This document shows, piece after piece, positions 1 to 9,155 of a DNA stretch of 64,000 nt. Origin of the DNA: Enterococcus thailandicus (GTDB lineage Bacteria; Bacillota; Bacilli; Lactobacillales; Enterococcaceae); NCBI RefSeq assembly GCF_001886265.1, contig NZ_JXLE01000002.1:110418-174417 (forward strand). Direction: 5' to 3'. The notes under the pieces are model-generated. The model did no database searches. It saw only the letters and a program-made list of their open reading frames with translations, and was not told the DNA's origin. Made by a program: the position numbers and the translations under genes. Each line of letters opens with the position of its first letter. The first letter of the stretch is position 1.

Positions 1-88
1 TGGAACAAGAAGCATTCTGTGAATTAAGGATCTGAAAAACTGCTAACTTTCGCCTGTCATAATCATTAAGAACCACAAATTCAAACAT
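1..88 (-). CDS. N-terminus of a divergent regulator, possibly EbpR-like (partial)
   Basis: Reading the minus strand from an ATG at 88 gives 29 residues (MFEFVVLNDYDRRKLAVFQI...) with no stop before the window edge. An AAGGAG ribosome binding site lies 10 bases upstream of the ATG. The short N-terminus followed by a helix is compatible with an Mga/AtxA-type regulator. In E. faecalis the ebp pilus operon lies beside such a gene (ebpR), so position supports that identity. The visible part is too short to prove the family. Seen: start, RBS and open frame. Inferred: EbpR-like identity. Confidence 0.5.
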   Translation of the reverse strand, partial: MFEFVVLNDYDRRKLAVFQILNSQNASCS

Positions 89-522
89 AATGAACTCTCT
101 CCTTCTTTATTTTTGACCAGATTTCTTACATAATCCATCAACTTTCTGACAAAAAAATTAAACTATATCGTTTTTTATAACAAAAAACATTTTAAATATT
201 AATTATATTTTAATACAAATAAAGGATTTACAGAAATATTACGCACTTTTAATCCATAAATTTTTACCTTATCAAAATATAACTCATACTAACTATGTGT
301 TATGCGATCATCATTACATCACACCATTATCATAGTTTGTGAATATTTTATAAATCAAAAAACAAAATGTGTTACATTTTTGAAAAAATAACATATAAAA
401 AACGACCATCCCCTTTAAACCGCATATTGTTAACTTTTGCTATAACATAATTCCGTTGCTAAACTTCAAATTGTAGAGGGAACATTTTTCATGTTTGTGA
501 ATTTGGAGGGAGGGGAGTCGGA
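89..522 (+). promoter_or_regulatory. AT-rich control region upstream of the pilus operon
   Basis: This 434-base gap between the divergent regulator and ebpA is very AT-rich and has no convincing gene. An extended -10 element, TGCTATAAC, sits at 438-446, but no good -35 hexamer is found 16-18 bases upstream. That fits a promoter needing an activator, as known for ebp operons controlled by EbpR. A strong GGAGGGAGGGGAG ribosome binding site precedes the ebpA ATG. No clear inverted repeat for an activator was recognised. Confidence 0.45.
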
Positions 523-3500
523 ATGAATCGTAAAGTAAAACTAGTTAGCTTCTTATGGATTGGTGTTTTGTTGCTAAGTATTTTTAGTCAGTTGTTAGGG
601 ATTTCTAGTTTAATTCATGCAGAAGAGACCACCGAATTTCGAGAAATTGCAACCAGTCAACAGTTGAAACTTGAAGGGAAAGATTCAATTGCCACAGAAG
701 ATGGCTCAGAAGGTATCAAGAACTGGACCCTGAGATATCATAAACAAGTAAGTGAAGAAACGCAAACAACTTTACAACTAAAAGTTACCGCTGAAGATCA
801 GCCAATTAAACAAGTAACGCAAACAGATTTTATAGAAATTGAAAATGGCTGGATTGAGGAAGTTCATGATGCCGAAATGAATACAATCGAATTTCAAACA
901 GCTATTGAACAATCAGCTATCCAAATTCAAATAAAATTATTAGATGAGCAAGGAAAAATTTTAGAAGAAACAGCTCAAGCAATTGAGTTCCAATCAAGCA
1001 TTGATCCCTCTATAAATGGTCAACAAACGAATGAATCTACTGATGAACAGGAAGAAATTAAGAAAGAAAATGATACAACTGTTCAAGAAAATACGTTAGG
1101 CACGGATGGCTCAGAACAAGCGAAGGAATCTGAGGAAGATAAAACTTCAGAAAAAGAGCAAACAGCAGATACTGAAGCTGCTCAACCTTCTGATGAAAAG
1201 GCACTTCCATTGATTACTGCAGCACCATTTGCTATGACACCTTTAGCAGGAAGTCCGGTCAATGTCGATCCATTTAATTACGTTAATGATGCGTTAGGAA
1301 CGTATCCAGAACACTCGACAAATAATTACACGACCAATGACTCTTCCACATTTATCAAGAACTATGATTTTAGTACAGAGAAAACAGAGGGGACTTCATC
1401 AATAAATAATATCATTGATAGCAATCCGCTGAACTTTACTAATGGTTATCATGATTATGGTGATGGAGCAATTAAAAAAATTGTTATTCCAACTAGTAAC
1501 CCAAATCAATTTAAAGTCCAATTAGATGTAATTGGGGATGCACTGGAAACAAATCAACCGATTGATATCTCTTTAGTATTAGATAAGTCGAGCTCAATGG
1601 TTCAAGAAACTGTTCCTGAAGGGATGACTCGTTGGGTCGCCTTACAAGACGCAGTGACTACATTTGCAAATGATTTGCTTGGACCCGGCAATGATGGAAA
1701 TATTCGTTTAGGACTAGCAGCATTTGGTTCTACACGTATGCAAATCAACAATAATTCAGTCGATGTTCCATATGGAGAAATTGGGAAATTTGGTTCTAGT
1801 GGTTTCACAACAAGTCCATCAGCAATTACCAGTCACACAATCTATACTGCGACACCTGATACTTCTGGTACACCAACTTACCTTGGTCTTGATGCAGGTT
1901 ATGCCATGCTAACAAATCCAAGTTATGGAACTAGGAGTGAAGCAGCAAAAGTCCTAATCGTTTTAACTGATGGTGAACCTACTTTTTCACCAAATCAAAA
2001 TTATTTGAATCTGACAAATAACCTACTCAGTTTGAATCAAACAAATCTAGGCAATTCTGAACGCTACTATGCACGAATGAACAATACGAATTACTACAAC
2101 GGAAACGGAACATCGTCAACTGGACATGTTACACCAACAGTTGATTATGTTAATCAAAGAGCTACGCATCCAGCAAATCAAAATATCATAAAATACTCAA
2201 TTGGTTTTGCTACAGGTGAGACTGCTGAAAGTGTCTTAACAGCCATTGGGAAAAATGGTTATTTCACCGCAAATAATCGTGAACAGCTGATTCAGGTTTT
2301 AAAAACATTGAGTACTACTTTCTCAGCTACGCTCCAACAAGCAACGGTTACAGATCCAATGAGTGACTATGTCAATTTGATTGGTGATGTAAGTTCTTTT
2401 GCCTTGAAAGTTGATAATGGGTTGACTGTTATTCCATCTACAAGTGGTAGTTATCCATCATTTGCACAACAAGTCCAAGTTGCCATCAATGGAAGTACGA
2501 TCAACTTATCAAATATGAATCTAGGAAAGACAGAGACTGGACGAGAAGGTTATCGAATCGAATACCTGGTTGAAGTAAAAGAAGCCTATCGCGATGGCCT
2601 GTTTTATCCGGCGAATAAGACAACCTATGTAACAAATAATCGAACAACAACGCCAGATTATCTTCATTTCGCAATTCCATCTGTAAAAGTTCCAGTAACC
2701 ACATTTGATATCCAGGCGAAAAAAATCTGGGAAGATGAATCTAATCAATGGAATTTACGTGAAGACATCACCTTACAATTACAAGAAAAAAATCAAGATG
2801 GTAACTGGGTAGATGTCCCAAACCAACACTTATCGGTACCAAAAGGAGCTACGTCGACAGAAGGAATATTCACTGATGTGGTCGCACTTAGAAATGGTCA
2901 ACTTATCGAATACCGTATCATCGAAAAAGTCGGCGAAGCAAATCACGTCACTGGGTACAGCGCACCGACATACGCACCAGCATCAACTACAAAAGAAACA
3001 AATCAGACATTAACCGTTACAAATACTTTGCTGAAAAAAGGAATCAGTTTTATCAAAGTCGGTGAGGATCATGAAACACCACTTGCGGGGGCAAAATTTG
3101 GTATTTATCAGAAGTCTGCGCCAACTGTTCTTCTTGCTGAGGCAACTTCTAATGATTCCGGGTTAGTTCAATTTCCAGCATATCCGATTGGTGAGTATAT
3201 CATTCGTGAATTAGCTGCACCTGAGGGATATCAAGAAATTGAAGAATTTACGATTTTGGTAAAACAAGAATCTGATTTAAGTTTAAGCGTCACTGGATTC
3301 CCTGAAAACAATCAAATCAGTAACCAACTCGTTCCATTTTTACTTGAATTTAAGAAAACAAATGAAACTGGAACACCACTTTTAGGTGCAACTTTCACAT
3401 TGGAAGGTGAAAATCTATTAGAACCAATTGAAGCAACTTCAGATTTACATGGAGTTGTCCAATTTAGCCAAGGGTTACAACCAGGTGAGTATCTCTTGAA

Positions 3501-4113
3501 AGAAACGAATGTACCACTTGGATATGAAAACAATCAGGGACCTTGGAAAGTAGTTATTGGTTCAGATAAAGTGATTCAAATTTTTGATAAGGATGAAACA
3601 CTTCTCTACTCAGAACCCGCTACTTTTGATGAAACTCAAAACCGCTTTATTATTACCGGTTTGACACTGACTAACCGCTTAAAAGACTTTACTTTAGAAC
3701 TAGAGAAAAAAGATCAAGATGGTCGATTGCTAAATGGTGCAGAGTTCACGCTTACTGGACCAGATAACTATAGTGAAACGATTAAACAAACAGATAGTTC
3801 CACATTTATCTTTACTGGCTTACGACCAGGAGAATACAGCCTAGAAGAAACCTTTACCCCAAGTGGTTTTATCGGCTTAACTCAACCAGTTGTGATTGTT
3901 ATTAGTGATACAGGAAAAGTGACTATTGATGGAGAAGAACAGACAGACGTTCTCACTGTATCAGGTAATATCATCCAATTAGAAGTGACAAACCATGCAA
4001 AACAGCCACTTCCAGAAACTGGTGGAATGACAATTATTCCGTATTTAGCACTCGGTAGCACGTTGATGTTGAGTTTTTACATTTATTTAAGAAGAAGAGG
4101 GGGTAGAGCATGA
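523..4113 (+). CDS. ebpA: Pilus tip adhesin with VWA domain (EbpA-like), LPETG-anchored
   Basis: Large surface protein (1196 aa) expected at the tip of a sortase-assembled pilus. A signal peptide covers about residues 1-34. An acidic Glu/Gln/Thr-rich stretch spans roughly 160-225. A von Willebrand A domain (about 345-610) carries a complete-looking MIDAS: D354-x-S356-x-S358 and a downstream D483 in LTDGEP. Four CnaB/SpaA-like beta domains follow (about 725-1150), several ending in E-box-like motifs such as IRELAAPEGY that would support isopeptide bonds. LPETG lies at 1163-1167, followed by a hydrophobic segment and an RRRGGRA tail. The stop overlaps the next start as ATGA. Order and length match EbpA of enterococci; in that family the VWA domain mediates host binding. 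Confidence 0.93.
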   Translation: MNRKVKLVSFLWIGVLLLSIFSQLLGISSLIHAEETTEFREIATSQQLKLEGKDSIATEDGSEGIKNWTLRYHKQVSEETQTTLQLKVTAEDQPIKQVTQTDFIEIENGWIEEVHDAEMNTIEFQTAIEQSAIQIQIKLLDEQGKILEETAQAIEFQSSIDPSINGQQTNESTDEQEEIKKENDTTVQENTLGTDGSEQAKESEEDKTSEKEQTADTEAAQPSDEKALPLITAAPFAMTPLAGSPVNVDPFNYVNDALGTYPEHSTNNYTTNDSSTFIKNYDFSTEKTEGTSSINNIIDSNPLNFTNGYHDYGDGAIKKIVIPTSNPNQFKVQLDVIGDALETNQPIDISLVLDKSSSMVQETVPEGMTRWVALQDAVTTFANDLLGPGNDGNIRLGLAAFGSTRMQINNNSVDVPYGEIGKFGSSGFTTSPSAITSHTIYTATPDTSGTPTYLGLDAGYAMLTNPSYGTRSEAAKVLIVLTDGEPTFSPNQNYLNLTNNLLSLNQTNLGNSERYYARMNNTNYYNGNGTSSTGHVTPTVDYVNQRATHPANQNIIKYSIGFATGETAESVLTAIGKNGYFTANNREQLIQVLKTLSTTFSATLQQATVTDPMSDYVNLIGDVSSFALKVDNGLTVIPSTSGSYPSFAQQVQVAINGSTINLSNMNLGKTETGREGYRIEYLVEVKEAYRDGLFYPANKTTYVTNNRTTTPDYLHFAIPSVKVPVTTFDIQAKKIWEDESNQWNLREDITLQLQEKNQDGNWVDVPNQHLSVPKGATSTEGIFTDVVALRNGQLIEYRIIEKVGEANHVTGYSAPTYAPASTTKETNQTLTVTNTLLKKGISFIKVGEDHETPLAGAKFGIYQKSAPTVLLAEATSNDSGLVQFPAYPIGEYIIRELAAPEGYQEIEEFTILVKQESDLSLSVTGFPENNQISNQLVPFLLEFKKTNETGTPLLGATFTLEGENLLEPIEATSDLHGVVQFSQGLQPGEYLLKETNVPLGYENNQGPWKVVIGSDKVIQIFDKDETLLYSEPATFDETQNRFIITGLTLTNRLKDFTLELEKKDQDGRLLNGAEFTLTGPDNYSETIKQTDSSTFIFTGLRPGEYSLEETFTPSGFIGLTQPVVIVISDTGKVTIDGEEQTDVLTVSGNIIQLEVTNHAKQPLPETGGMTIIPYLALGSTLMLSFYIYLRRRGGRA

Positions 4114-5714
4114 TGAAACAACTACTTTCCCGATTAAGCATTGTCCTAGTTTCACTTCTCTCTGTCTTCATGATGGCGCAAATTAATTCAACCGAAGTTC
4201 ATGCAGAAACTGAGGCTTCTTCAACAATCACGTTACACATTCACAAACTGTTGTTTGACCATGAAGCAGATATTGACGAACAACACAATGATGGTGAAAC
4301 AAATCCTTTTGAAGAACCGATTGGACTCCAGAACTTTGAAGGTTTAAATGATGTTGAATTTACTGTTTATGAAGTAACAGATATGTATTATGAACAATTA
4401 GCAGCCTCAGATTTTGAAAATCAATCAATTGAAGAATTTCGAGCAGCATTTCTTAAACACATGCAAACGGCGGATGTTGAAGCATTGACCAAATACGTTG
4501 GTGTTACCCAAACACAGGGAAATGAAAAGGGGATTGCTTCCTTTGAACTTCCTGCTAAAAAAGGGGATAAGGATAGTGTTTTCTTCATCAAAGAAACGAA
4601 TCATCCACCAACTGTCAATTCTATCACTCGCCCCATGTTAGTTGTTTTACCAGTATTTGATAATAATGGGAATGAATTACAAACCATTCGAATTTTCCCA
4701 AAAAGTCGAGCAACCAGAACAATTCCACCAACACTAACGAAAAAAATCAATGGTGAGAAAATCGACTTTGAATTTGGTGAACCAATCGACTATCAGTCAA
4801 CACTGACCGTTCCATCAGATATTGCTAATTACGAAAGTTTTGTTGTGACTGATATACCGGATGACTCTTTGATGCTAATTCAAAAAGCAACTGCCGAAGA
4901 AACAGTCTCAATTTCGCTTAGTCAACCTGAAACGCGTCCATTTTATACATTCACTTCGATTTCAGAGCGCGGATTCACTGTCGCATTTGATCCAAAGGTT
5001 TTAGCAGACCATGTTGGTGAAAAAATCACTTTTTCTTATCAAATGTTGATCCAAGAAAATAATTTAAATCAGTCTGATTTCTTGAATCGAATCTCACTAA
5101 TAGTTGATGGTGAGAAAAAAATTGAAGTAACGACAACCGTCGAAACAGGAGGGAAATACTTTGTAAAAGTTGATGCAATAGATGAATCAAAAAAATTAAC
5201 GGGTGCAGAGTTTGTCGTACTAAATGATAAAGGAGAATATTTAGCACGTGCAGATGGAAAAAACATCTGGATTGATGCAACGAAAGTACCAACTTCTTAT
5301 GAAAATCTAGTGAAATTAGTCTCTGACACAAACGGTCTGTTTTGGATCAATGGATTACGTTATGGCAACTACCAACTATTAGAAATCAAAGCCCCAGAAG
5401 GTTACCTTCTAAATAAAGAAAAAGTGCCATTTGTTGTTGCAAAAGGAACGTTTACACAACAAGAAAATCAAACTTTAAAAATTGTAAATCAACAGGAAAC
5501 AGTCAAAAAAGGTATACCAGCTACGCCCGTTGTTCCAACGGCTTCAATTGCTACACCAAGCAAATTTGGAAAAGATTTACCTAAAACGGCAGATCAATTC
5601 AATAATTATCTATTAGCAGCTGGTTTACTCATGATAGCAAGTGCAGGTTATTTGTTGGTCAAGCAACACAATCATGGAGTGAAAAAAAAGAATGGGAGTG
5701 AGGAAAATGAATAA
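4110..5714 (+). CDS. ebpB: Minor (basal) pilin, EbpB-like
   Basis: A 534-residue pilin with a signal peptide (about 1-32, ending VHA), a SpaA/GramPos pilin N-terminal domain, a central domain containing IRIFPKS that resembles a pilin motif, and a C-terminal Cna domain with the E-box YQLLEIKAPEGY. The sorting signal LPKTA at 490-494 is non-canonical in its last residue; a hydrophobic segment and lysine-rich tail follow. The start overlaps the ebpA stop and its own end overlaps ebpC by eight bases, so the three genes are translationally coupled. In E. faecalis the equivalent protein sits at the pilus base and is anchored by the housekeeping sortase; that role is inferred here from gene order. 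Confidence 0.9.
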   Translation: MMKQLLSRLSIVLVSLLSVFMMAQINSTEVHAETEASSTITLHIHKLLFDHEADIDEQHNDGETNPFEEPIGLQNFEGLNDVEFTVYEVTDMYYEQLAASDFENQSIEEFRAAFLKHMQTADVEALTKYVGVTQTQGNEKGIASFELPAKKGDKDSVFFIKETNHPPTVNSITRPMLVVLPVFDNNGNELQTIRIFPKSRATRTIPPTLTKKINGEKIDFEFGEPIDYQSTLTVPSDIANYESFVVTDIPDDSLMLIQKATAEETVSISLSQPETRPFYTFTSISERGFTVAFDPKVLADHVGEKITFSYQMLIQENNLNQSDFLNRISLIVDGEKKIEVTTTVETGGKYFVKVDAIDESKKLTGAEFVVLNDKGEYLARADGKNIWIDATKVPTSYENLVKLVSDTNGLFWINGLRYGNYQLLEIKAPEGYLLNKEKVPFVVAKGTFTQQENQTLKIVNQQETVKKGIPATPVVPTASIATPSKFGKDLPKTADQFNNYLLAAGLLMIASAGYLLVKQHNHGVKKKNGSEENE

Positions 5715-7566
5715 GCAAAAGAAAGTATTTACCTGGGTTCTTTCACTTTTACTAATGTTACCGTTGTTTTTAGGGTTGGGAAGTGCTGTTTATGCCGTTG
5801 AAGAAGGCGACACTGAAACAGAGCAAACTGTTACACTACACAAACTTGCTTTTGATACGCTACCCGAGTCAATTCAAAATACTGGTGATGAGATGACTTG
5901 GCCAAATTCGACACCATTAAGTGGTGCAGGTTTTACAGCATATGATGTAACGAGCATTTACTGGGCTGCTTATGATGGCGCAAGTGGTACACATGAAGAA
6001 CGAGTCACTGAAGCTACCGATGCTGCAATTGCAGCAGATACTACTGGGTTAGCATCTCATGAATTTGCACTAACTGACTCAAGCGGTATTTCTTCACTCG
6101 CCTTACCAACACAATCAGGTGGACGAAATGCTGTTTATCTATTTAAAGAAACGACTACTCCCGCTGGTGCGATTGCTGAGAAATCAGTGCCATTCGTGGT
6201 CGGATTACCCGTAACTGATGAAGGTGGAAACAATCGTCCGGTTGTTCATCTTTATCCAAAAAATGAATACAAAACCTCAGACCTAACATTCAAAAAATAT
6301 GGTGTAGGACTAGATGCTGAGGGAAATCAAGCAAATCCAGTCGCATTAAAAGACGCTGGGTTCATTCTAAAAGATCAAGCATCAGGAATGTATTACCAAG
6401 CAAGCACAGGCAAATTTGATGGAACAGTTGATGCAGCAACAATTCTTTTCTCGGATGCATCTGGCCAAGTTACTGTTGAAGATTTGATTTTAGCTGATGG
6501 CGGTATTTATGAATTTTATGAAGTAGACACACCGGTTGCAACAAGTCAACTTCAAACAGGAGCAGAAATTTATCACTATTTGAATAATCCAGTTGTTACA
6601 GCCTTTGCAACTCGTAATGCAAGTGATGGTTCAATGGCGATCAAATACTCACATTACAACGAACTCCAAGTGCTATTAACTGATAAAGAAAATGCATCTG
6701 CATACAACTACAAAGTTCCTGAACCTAAAAAAGAAGCAGATGATGTAGATGTAGATGTGGATCAAATCGTCACCTTTACAATCACACAACAAATTCCTAA
6801 AGATGTAGCGCAATTTACGAAATTCGATTTAGTTGATACGTATCATTCATCACTGGAACTTGTTTCTACAGCAGATGAAATTCTTTCAAGTATCAAAATT
6901 GATGGCGCAGCCACTGGAGATGTGACCGCAACTATTGCTGACATTACAGCTAACCCATTTATTGTTAGCTTCACACCAGCTGAGTTAGCAAACCATGCAG
7001 GTAAAATATTAACTTTTGAAGTTCAAATGAAAATCAAACCAGGCGCTCCACTAGCAACAGCAATCGACAACCAAATCAAGTTTGACAATAATTTTATTCC
7101 AAAAACAGCTCAGGAAGAAGTAAAGACTTTTGGTAAGAAATTTGTCAAAAAAGATGCGGATACAAAACAAACACTTGCTGGAGCAGAATTTGTAGTTAAG
7201 CGCGGTGAGGCCTTCTTAAAAATGACAGACGGAAAAGTTAGTTGGGTTGCTACACAAGGAGATGCAACAGTTTTTCAATCAAATGACCAAGGCGTAATTG
7301 AAGTTTTCGGTATTGCTAAAACAGATGAACTTGGTGCTGATATCGTTTATCAATTGGTGGAAATAAAAGCTCCTGATGGTTATGTTTTACCAAATACACC
7401 AACAAACTTTGTCGCAGATAATGGAAAAGTTGAACTCGTGGTAGTGAATAAGACAAAAGGTAAGTTACCAATTACCGGTGGTATGGGGATTACTGTTTTC
7501 CTAGCTGCTGGACTAACAGCTGTCCTATCTGCTGGTTATTATTTTAAAAAACGAAAATCAGAATAA
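5707..7566 (+). CDS. ebpC: Major pilin (shaft subunit), EbpC-like
   Basis: A 619-residue major pilin. The start at 5707 is chosen over an upstream in-frame ATG because GGGAGTGAGG is correctly spaced and MNKQKK begins a normal signal peptide (to about residue 31). The pilin motif YPKN contains K185, the expected lysine nucleophile for sortase C polymerisation. A C-terminal SpaA/Cna domain contains the E-box YQLVEIKAPDGY. The sorting signal is LPITG (587-591), followed by a membrane segment and KKRKSE. It overlaps ebpB by eight bases (ATGAATAA). Seen: all motifs. Known for the family: K of YPKN links to the Thr of the sorting signal of the next subunit. Confidence 0.93.
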   Translation: MNKQKKVFTWVLSLLLMLPLFLGLGSAVYAVEEGDTETEQTVTLHKLAFDTLPESIQNTGDEMTWPNSTPLSGAGFTAYDVTSIYWAAYDGASGTHEERVTEATDAAIAADTTGLASHEFALTDSSGISSLALPTQSGGRNAVYLFKETTTPAGAIAEKSVPFVVGLPVTDEGGNNRPVVHLYPKNEYKTSDLTFKKYGVGLDAEGNQANPVALKDAGFILKDQASGMYYQASTGKFDGTVDAATILFSDASGQVTVEDLILADGGIYEFYEVDTPVATSQLQTGAEIYHYLNNPVVTAFATRNASDGSMAIKYSHYNELQVLLTDKENASAYNYKVPEPKKEADDVDVDVDQIVTFTITQQIPKDVAQFTKFDLVDTYHSSLELVSTADEILSSIKIDGAATGDVTATIADITANPFIVSFTPAELANHAGKILTFEVQMKIKPGAPLATAIDNQIKFDNNFIPKTAQEEVKTFGKKFVKKDADTKQTLAGAEFVVKRGEAFLKMTDGKVSWVATQGDATVFQSNDQGVIEVFGIAKTDELGADIVYQLVEIKAPDGYVLPNTPTNFVADNGKVELVVVNKTKGKLPITGGMGITVFLAAGLTAVLSAGYYFKKRKSE

Positions 7567-7612
7567 TAAGATGTAGCTGTAAGAAATTTGGCGCGAGTGG
7601 TAGGTAAGGTGA

Positions 7613-7655
7613 GGCTGTAACAAAAGTCAAAATTGATTTTTGTTACAGCCTTTTT
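7613..7655 (+). terminator. Intrinsic terminator between ebpC and srtC
   Basis: GGCTGTAACAAAA at 7613 pairs with TTTTGTTACAGCC ending at 7650; TTTTT follows. The long stem and U-tract suggest that most pilin transcripts stop here and that the sortase is made by read-through or from its own start. Confidence 0.85.
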
Positions 7656-7699
7656 CTAGCAATTTTTCGATGATTTTACAAACAGGTGAGGTGAGTGAG

Positions 7700-8557
7700 A
7701 TGAAAAAACAAAAAAAGGACAGAAAAAAAACAGATATCTTCATGATAATCGTTCTATTTCTTGGTATTGGTTTATTTTCCTATCCATTTGTTAGTGATGC
7801 CGTTAATAGTTATTTCGATCAACAATTAGTTCAGTATTATCAACAAAAGGCCAATAACGAAAATGAAGAAGTAGTTGCCAAACTAAAAGAGAAACAAGAT
7901 AAACAGAATGCGGAGTTAGCAAAAGATGGAAATAATCCTGGAGTAGCAGCATTTAATGATGCGGTAAGTAATGAACAGCAAAAGAAAATCAAAAAAGAAC
8001 AATCTTATTTAAAACAGCATACAATTGCAACTTTAACTATTCCAAAAATCAAAGTTAGTTTACCCATTTTTGATCAGACAAACGAATTGTTTTTACAAAA
8101 CGGTGTTTCCTTGCTTGAAGGTACAAGTATTCCCTCTGGTGGTCCAACTACTCACAGCGTCTTGTCAACTCATCGAGGACTACCAGAAGCTAAACTATTT
8201 ACGGACTTACCTAAACTAAAAAAGACAGATGTTTTCTATATTGACATCAACAATGAACGACTAGCTTATGAAGTTGACCAAATAAAAACGATTGAACCTA
8301 CAGACACTCAAGACTTACTGATTCAAGATGGAGAAGACCTTATTACCTTGATGACATGTACCCCTTATATGGTCAATACACATCGTTTGCTCGTTCGGGG
8401 CCACAGAATCCCATATAAGCCAGAAGCGGAGAAAGAAATCAAAGAAACTATCAACCACAATCGAAACAAATTATTTATTTGGATAGGTGGAATAATTTTA
8501 GCCGTGTTACTTAGTCTTTTCATCTTTAGAAAGATCAAAAAGAAAAGAACACAATAA
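7700..8557 (+). CDS. srtC: Class C pilus-specific sortase
   Basis: A 285-residue membrane-anchored transpeptidase that polymerises the pilins encoded just upstream. The start at 7700 has GAGGTGAG upstream; an earlier in-frame ATG lies inside the terminator and is rejected. An N-terminal membrane segment (about 14-33) and a C-terminal one (about 257-276) flank the catalytic domain, the two-anchor layout of class C. Catalytic residues are H158 (STHRG), C220 (TLMTC) and R229 (VNTHRL). A lid region around residues 65-95 is lysine/asparagine-rich; I do not see the usual DP[FWY] lid motif, so the lid may differ from the streptococcal type. Likely orthologue of E. faecalis SrtC/Bps. Confidence 0.93.
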   Translation: MKKQKKDRKKTDIFMIIVLFLGIGLFSYPFVSDAVNSYFDQQLVQYYQQKANNENEEVVAKLKEKQDKQNAELAKDGNNPGVAAFNDAVSNEQQKKIKKEQSYLKQHTIATLTIPKIKVSLPIFDQTNELFLQNGVSLLEGTSIPSGGPTTHSVLSTHRGLPEAKLFTDLPKLKKTDVFYIDINNERLAYEVDQIKTIEPTDTQDLLIQDGEDLITLMTCTPYMVNTHRLLVRGHRIPYKPEAEKEIKETINHNRNKLFIWIGGIILAVLLSLFIFRKIKKKRTQ

Positions 8558-8562
8558 TCAAT

Positions 8563-8612
8563 AAAAAGCGTGAGTCAGACTACTCTTGGAAGGAGCCTGC
8601 TTACGCTTTTTT
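8563..8612. terminator. Bidirectional terminator between srtC and the Rrf2 gene
   Basis: AAAAAGCGT (8563-8571) pairs with ACGCTTTTT (8603-8611), with a partly paired interior. A and T tracts flank the stem, so it can serve both convergent genes. Confidence 0.75.
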
Positions 8613-8620
8613 GATTGTAA

Positions 8621-9049
8621 TTAACCATTCGTGCTTTCTTGAAGAATTCCTTCAATAATTTCTGATAAAAAAATAGTTTTCATTTCGTTTTCGACTGATT
8701 GTTGTAAAAAAATATATTTCTGATCCAATACTTTTTGAATATTTCCACCAACTAAGCAATTTGGGGCAGTATTTTTATCTGAATGAAAAATTGCTGGGTC
8801 TTTTTCGACCGCTTTATAGATAGTAGCTAATGAAATTTCTTCCGGTGGCATTACTAAAGAGGGGGCAGCCTTTCCTGATTCTGTTTTAATTAGGTTTGCT
8901 TTTCTCAAATCACCCATGATTTTTCTAACAGTTACCGGATTTGTTTGCACACTTTTGGCAATTGCTTCACTGGATAAATCAGTTCCTTGAAAAATTTGAA
9001 TATAAGCTAAGATATGTATAGCATCACTAAGTCGCACTGAATACTTCAT
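8621..9049 (-). CDS. Rrf2-family transcriptional regulator
   Basis: A 142-residue protein with an N-terminal winged helix (about 1-65, including SSEAIAKSVQTNPVTVRKIM) and the linker/dimerisation helix typical of the Rrf2 family. Only one cysteine is seen in the region where Fe-S members have three, so it is unlikely to bind a cluster and resembles the YwnA/YwgB/SaiR-type members. The gene is divergent from a metallo-beta-lactamase-fold lipoprotein gene, with an inverted repeat between them, which suggests local control of that gene and of itself. RBS AAGGTGA precedes the ATG. Confidence 0.88.
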   Translation of the reverse strand: MKYSVRLSDAIHILAYIQIFQGTDLSSEAIAKSVQTNPVTVRKIMGDLRKANLIKTESGKAAPSLVMPPEEISLATIYKAVEKDPAIFHSDKNTAPNCLVGGNIQKVLDQKYIFLQQSVENEMKTIFLSEIIEGILQESTNG

Positions 9050-9070
9050 TCGATCACCTTTTCTTTTTGT

Positions 9071-9125
9071 TTGACATCTATACTTTTATTATATATTATT
9101 TACCTGTAATTTACAAATATACAGG
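9071..9125 (+). promoter_or_regulatory. Promoter of the lipoprotein gene with a candidate Rrf2 operator
   Basis: TTGACA at 9071-9076 and TATTAT at 9094-9099 are spaced by 17 bases, a strong sigma-A promoter on the plus strand. Just downstream, CCTGTA (9103-9108) and TACAGG (9120-9125) form a 23-bp inverted repeat covering the expected transcription start. Its position would suit repression by the adjacent Rrf2 protein. Promoter and repeat are seen; the regulator-site pairing is inferred. Confidence 0.7.
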
Positions 9126-9155
9126 CAGGAAGTATTATCTAGAAAGGGGTATCGT

